This document shows positions 4,956 through 5,144 of a stretch of 5,144 nucleotides of DNA, piece after piece. Below the pieces are notes generated by a model. The model did no database searches and was not told the origin of the DNA. It worked only from the letters and a program-made list of their open reading frames with translations. The stretch spans positions 15,693 to 20,836 of the forward strand of contig DCHJ01000022.1 in assembly GCA_002314805.1 (NCBI GenBank), read 5' to 3'. Made by a program: the position numbers and the translations under genes. Within the stretch, counting starts at the first letter, position 1, and each line of letters begins with the position of its first letter. This DNA is from Lachnospiraceae bacterium UBA1755. GTDB taxonomy: Bacteria; Bacillota; Clostridia; Lachnospirales; Lachnospiraceae.

Positions 4956-5144
4956 TTACTGACCCGATTTTTCCTGCTCTTCCTTCTCCCTCTCTGCCTG
5001 TGATTTGCGCAGATAATCCGGAGCAAAATCATCAGCATTCATGGGAGCTATCGTCATGGCAAGTGAAGCCACTGCGCCTGCACGCTGTCTGCTGAAGCAT
5101 GCCGGAGCGTAGCTATGCCGCACCCGCAATTCATCCTCTATCTG
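4956..5144 (-). CDS. tsaB: TsaB, C-terminal part (enters from the right edge)
   Basis: These are the last 62 codons and TAA stop of a gene whose start lies beyond the window. The reading contains RAGAVASLA (21-29 of the visible part) and ends with FAPDYLRKSQAE (40-51) and a charged tail. The YLRKSQAE box near the C-terminus is the hallmark of TsaB, the inactive TsaD paralogue (also called YeaZ) that forms the core heterodimer with TsaD and is needed for t6A synthesis on tRNA. The ASKHA-fold N-terminal domain is not visible. Presence of tsaD in the same operon strongly supports the call. The tail REKEEQEKSGQ is Lys/Glu-rich and likely disordered. One base upstream of the normal codon phase, the frame remains open well past this stop, noted separately. 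Confidence 0.9.
   Translation of the reverse strand, partial: QIEDELRVRHSYAPACFSRQRAGAVASLAMTIAPMNADDFAPDYLRKSQAEREKEEQEKSGQ

Noticed and set aside
1..5144. Search for CRISPR arrays, insertion sequences, tRNA/rRNA genes and attachment sites
   Set aside because: Reading both strands by eye I found no regularly spaced repeats, transposase motifs, terminal inverted repeats or tRNA-like cloverleaf segments; the window is nearly filled by seven coherent genes.

Overview
The window looks like chromosomal DNA from a Gram-positive anaerobe of the Clostridia, most likely a Lachnospiraceae relative. I infer this from the gene order, the style of the protein sequences (notably the sugar transferase and the glycosyltransferase start) and the GGAG-type ribosome binding sites; no rRNA or other marker is present to prove it. 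All credible genes lie on the minus strand, so transcription runs from the right end of the window to the left.

Region 1 (5144 down to about 1573) is a housekeeping operon: the 3' end of tsaB, then rimI, an RNase Z-family metallo-hydrolase, tsaD and ispD, closed by a clear intrinsic terminator at 1573-1609. TsaB and TsaD are partners in making the universal tRNA modification t6A at position 37. RimI is the ribosomal-protein/N-terminal acetyltransferase that often accompanies them. The metallo-hydrolase belongs to the tRNA 3'-end processing family, but it departs from the canonical enzyme at most of the tRNA-related motifs. IspD makes the CDP-methylerythritol intermediate of the MEP isoprenoid pathway. 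Junctions are 8, 72 and 33 nt, except for an unexplained 182-nt gap between tsaB and rimI.

Region 2 (1570 down to 1) is the beginning of an exopolysaccharide or capsule cluster. It holds a membrane-bound polyprenyl-phosphate sugar-1-phosphate transferase, which starts a glycan on the lipid carrier, and a translationally coupled GT4-type glycosyltransferase that runs off the window and would extend that glycan. Hand counts of sample lines suggest this part is more AT-rich than region 1, as is common for variable surface-polysaccharide loci. An extended -10 promoter (TGATATAAT) sits against the terminator and only 6 nt before the GTG start, which would predict a leaderless mRNA.

The window is mostly ordinary core biology. 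I see no undescribed multi-gene system, no mobile element, no CRISPR array and no RNA gene. The points most worth a second look are the terminator/promoter/start arrangement at 1550-1609, the motif-divergent RNase Z, and the tsaB-rimI gap, whose -1 frame stays open from inside tsaB.
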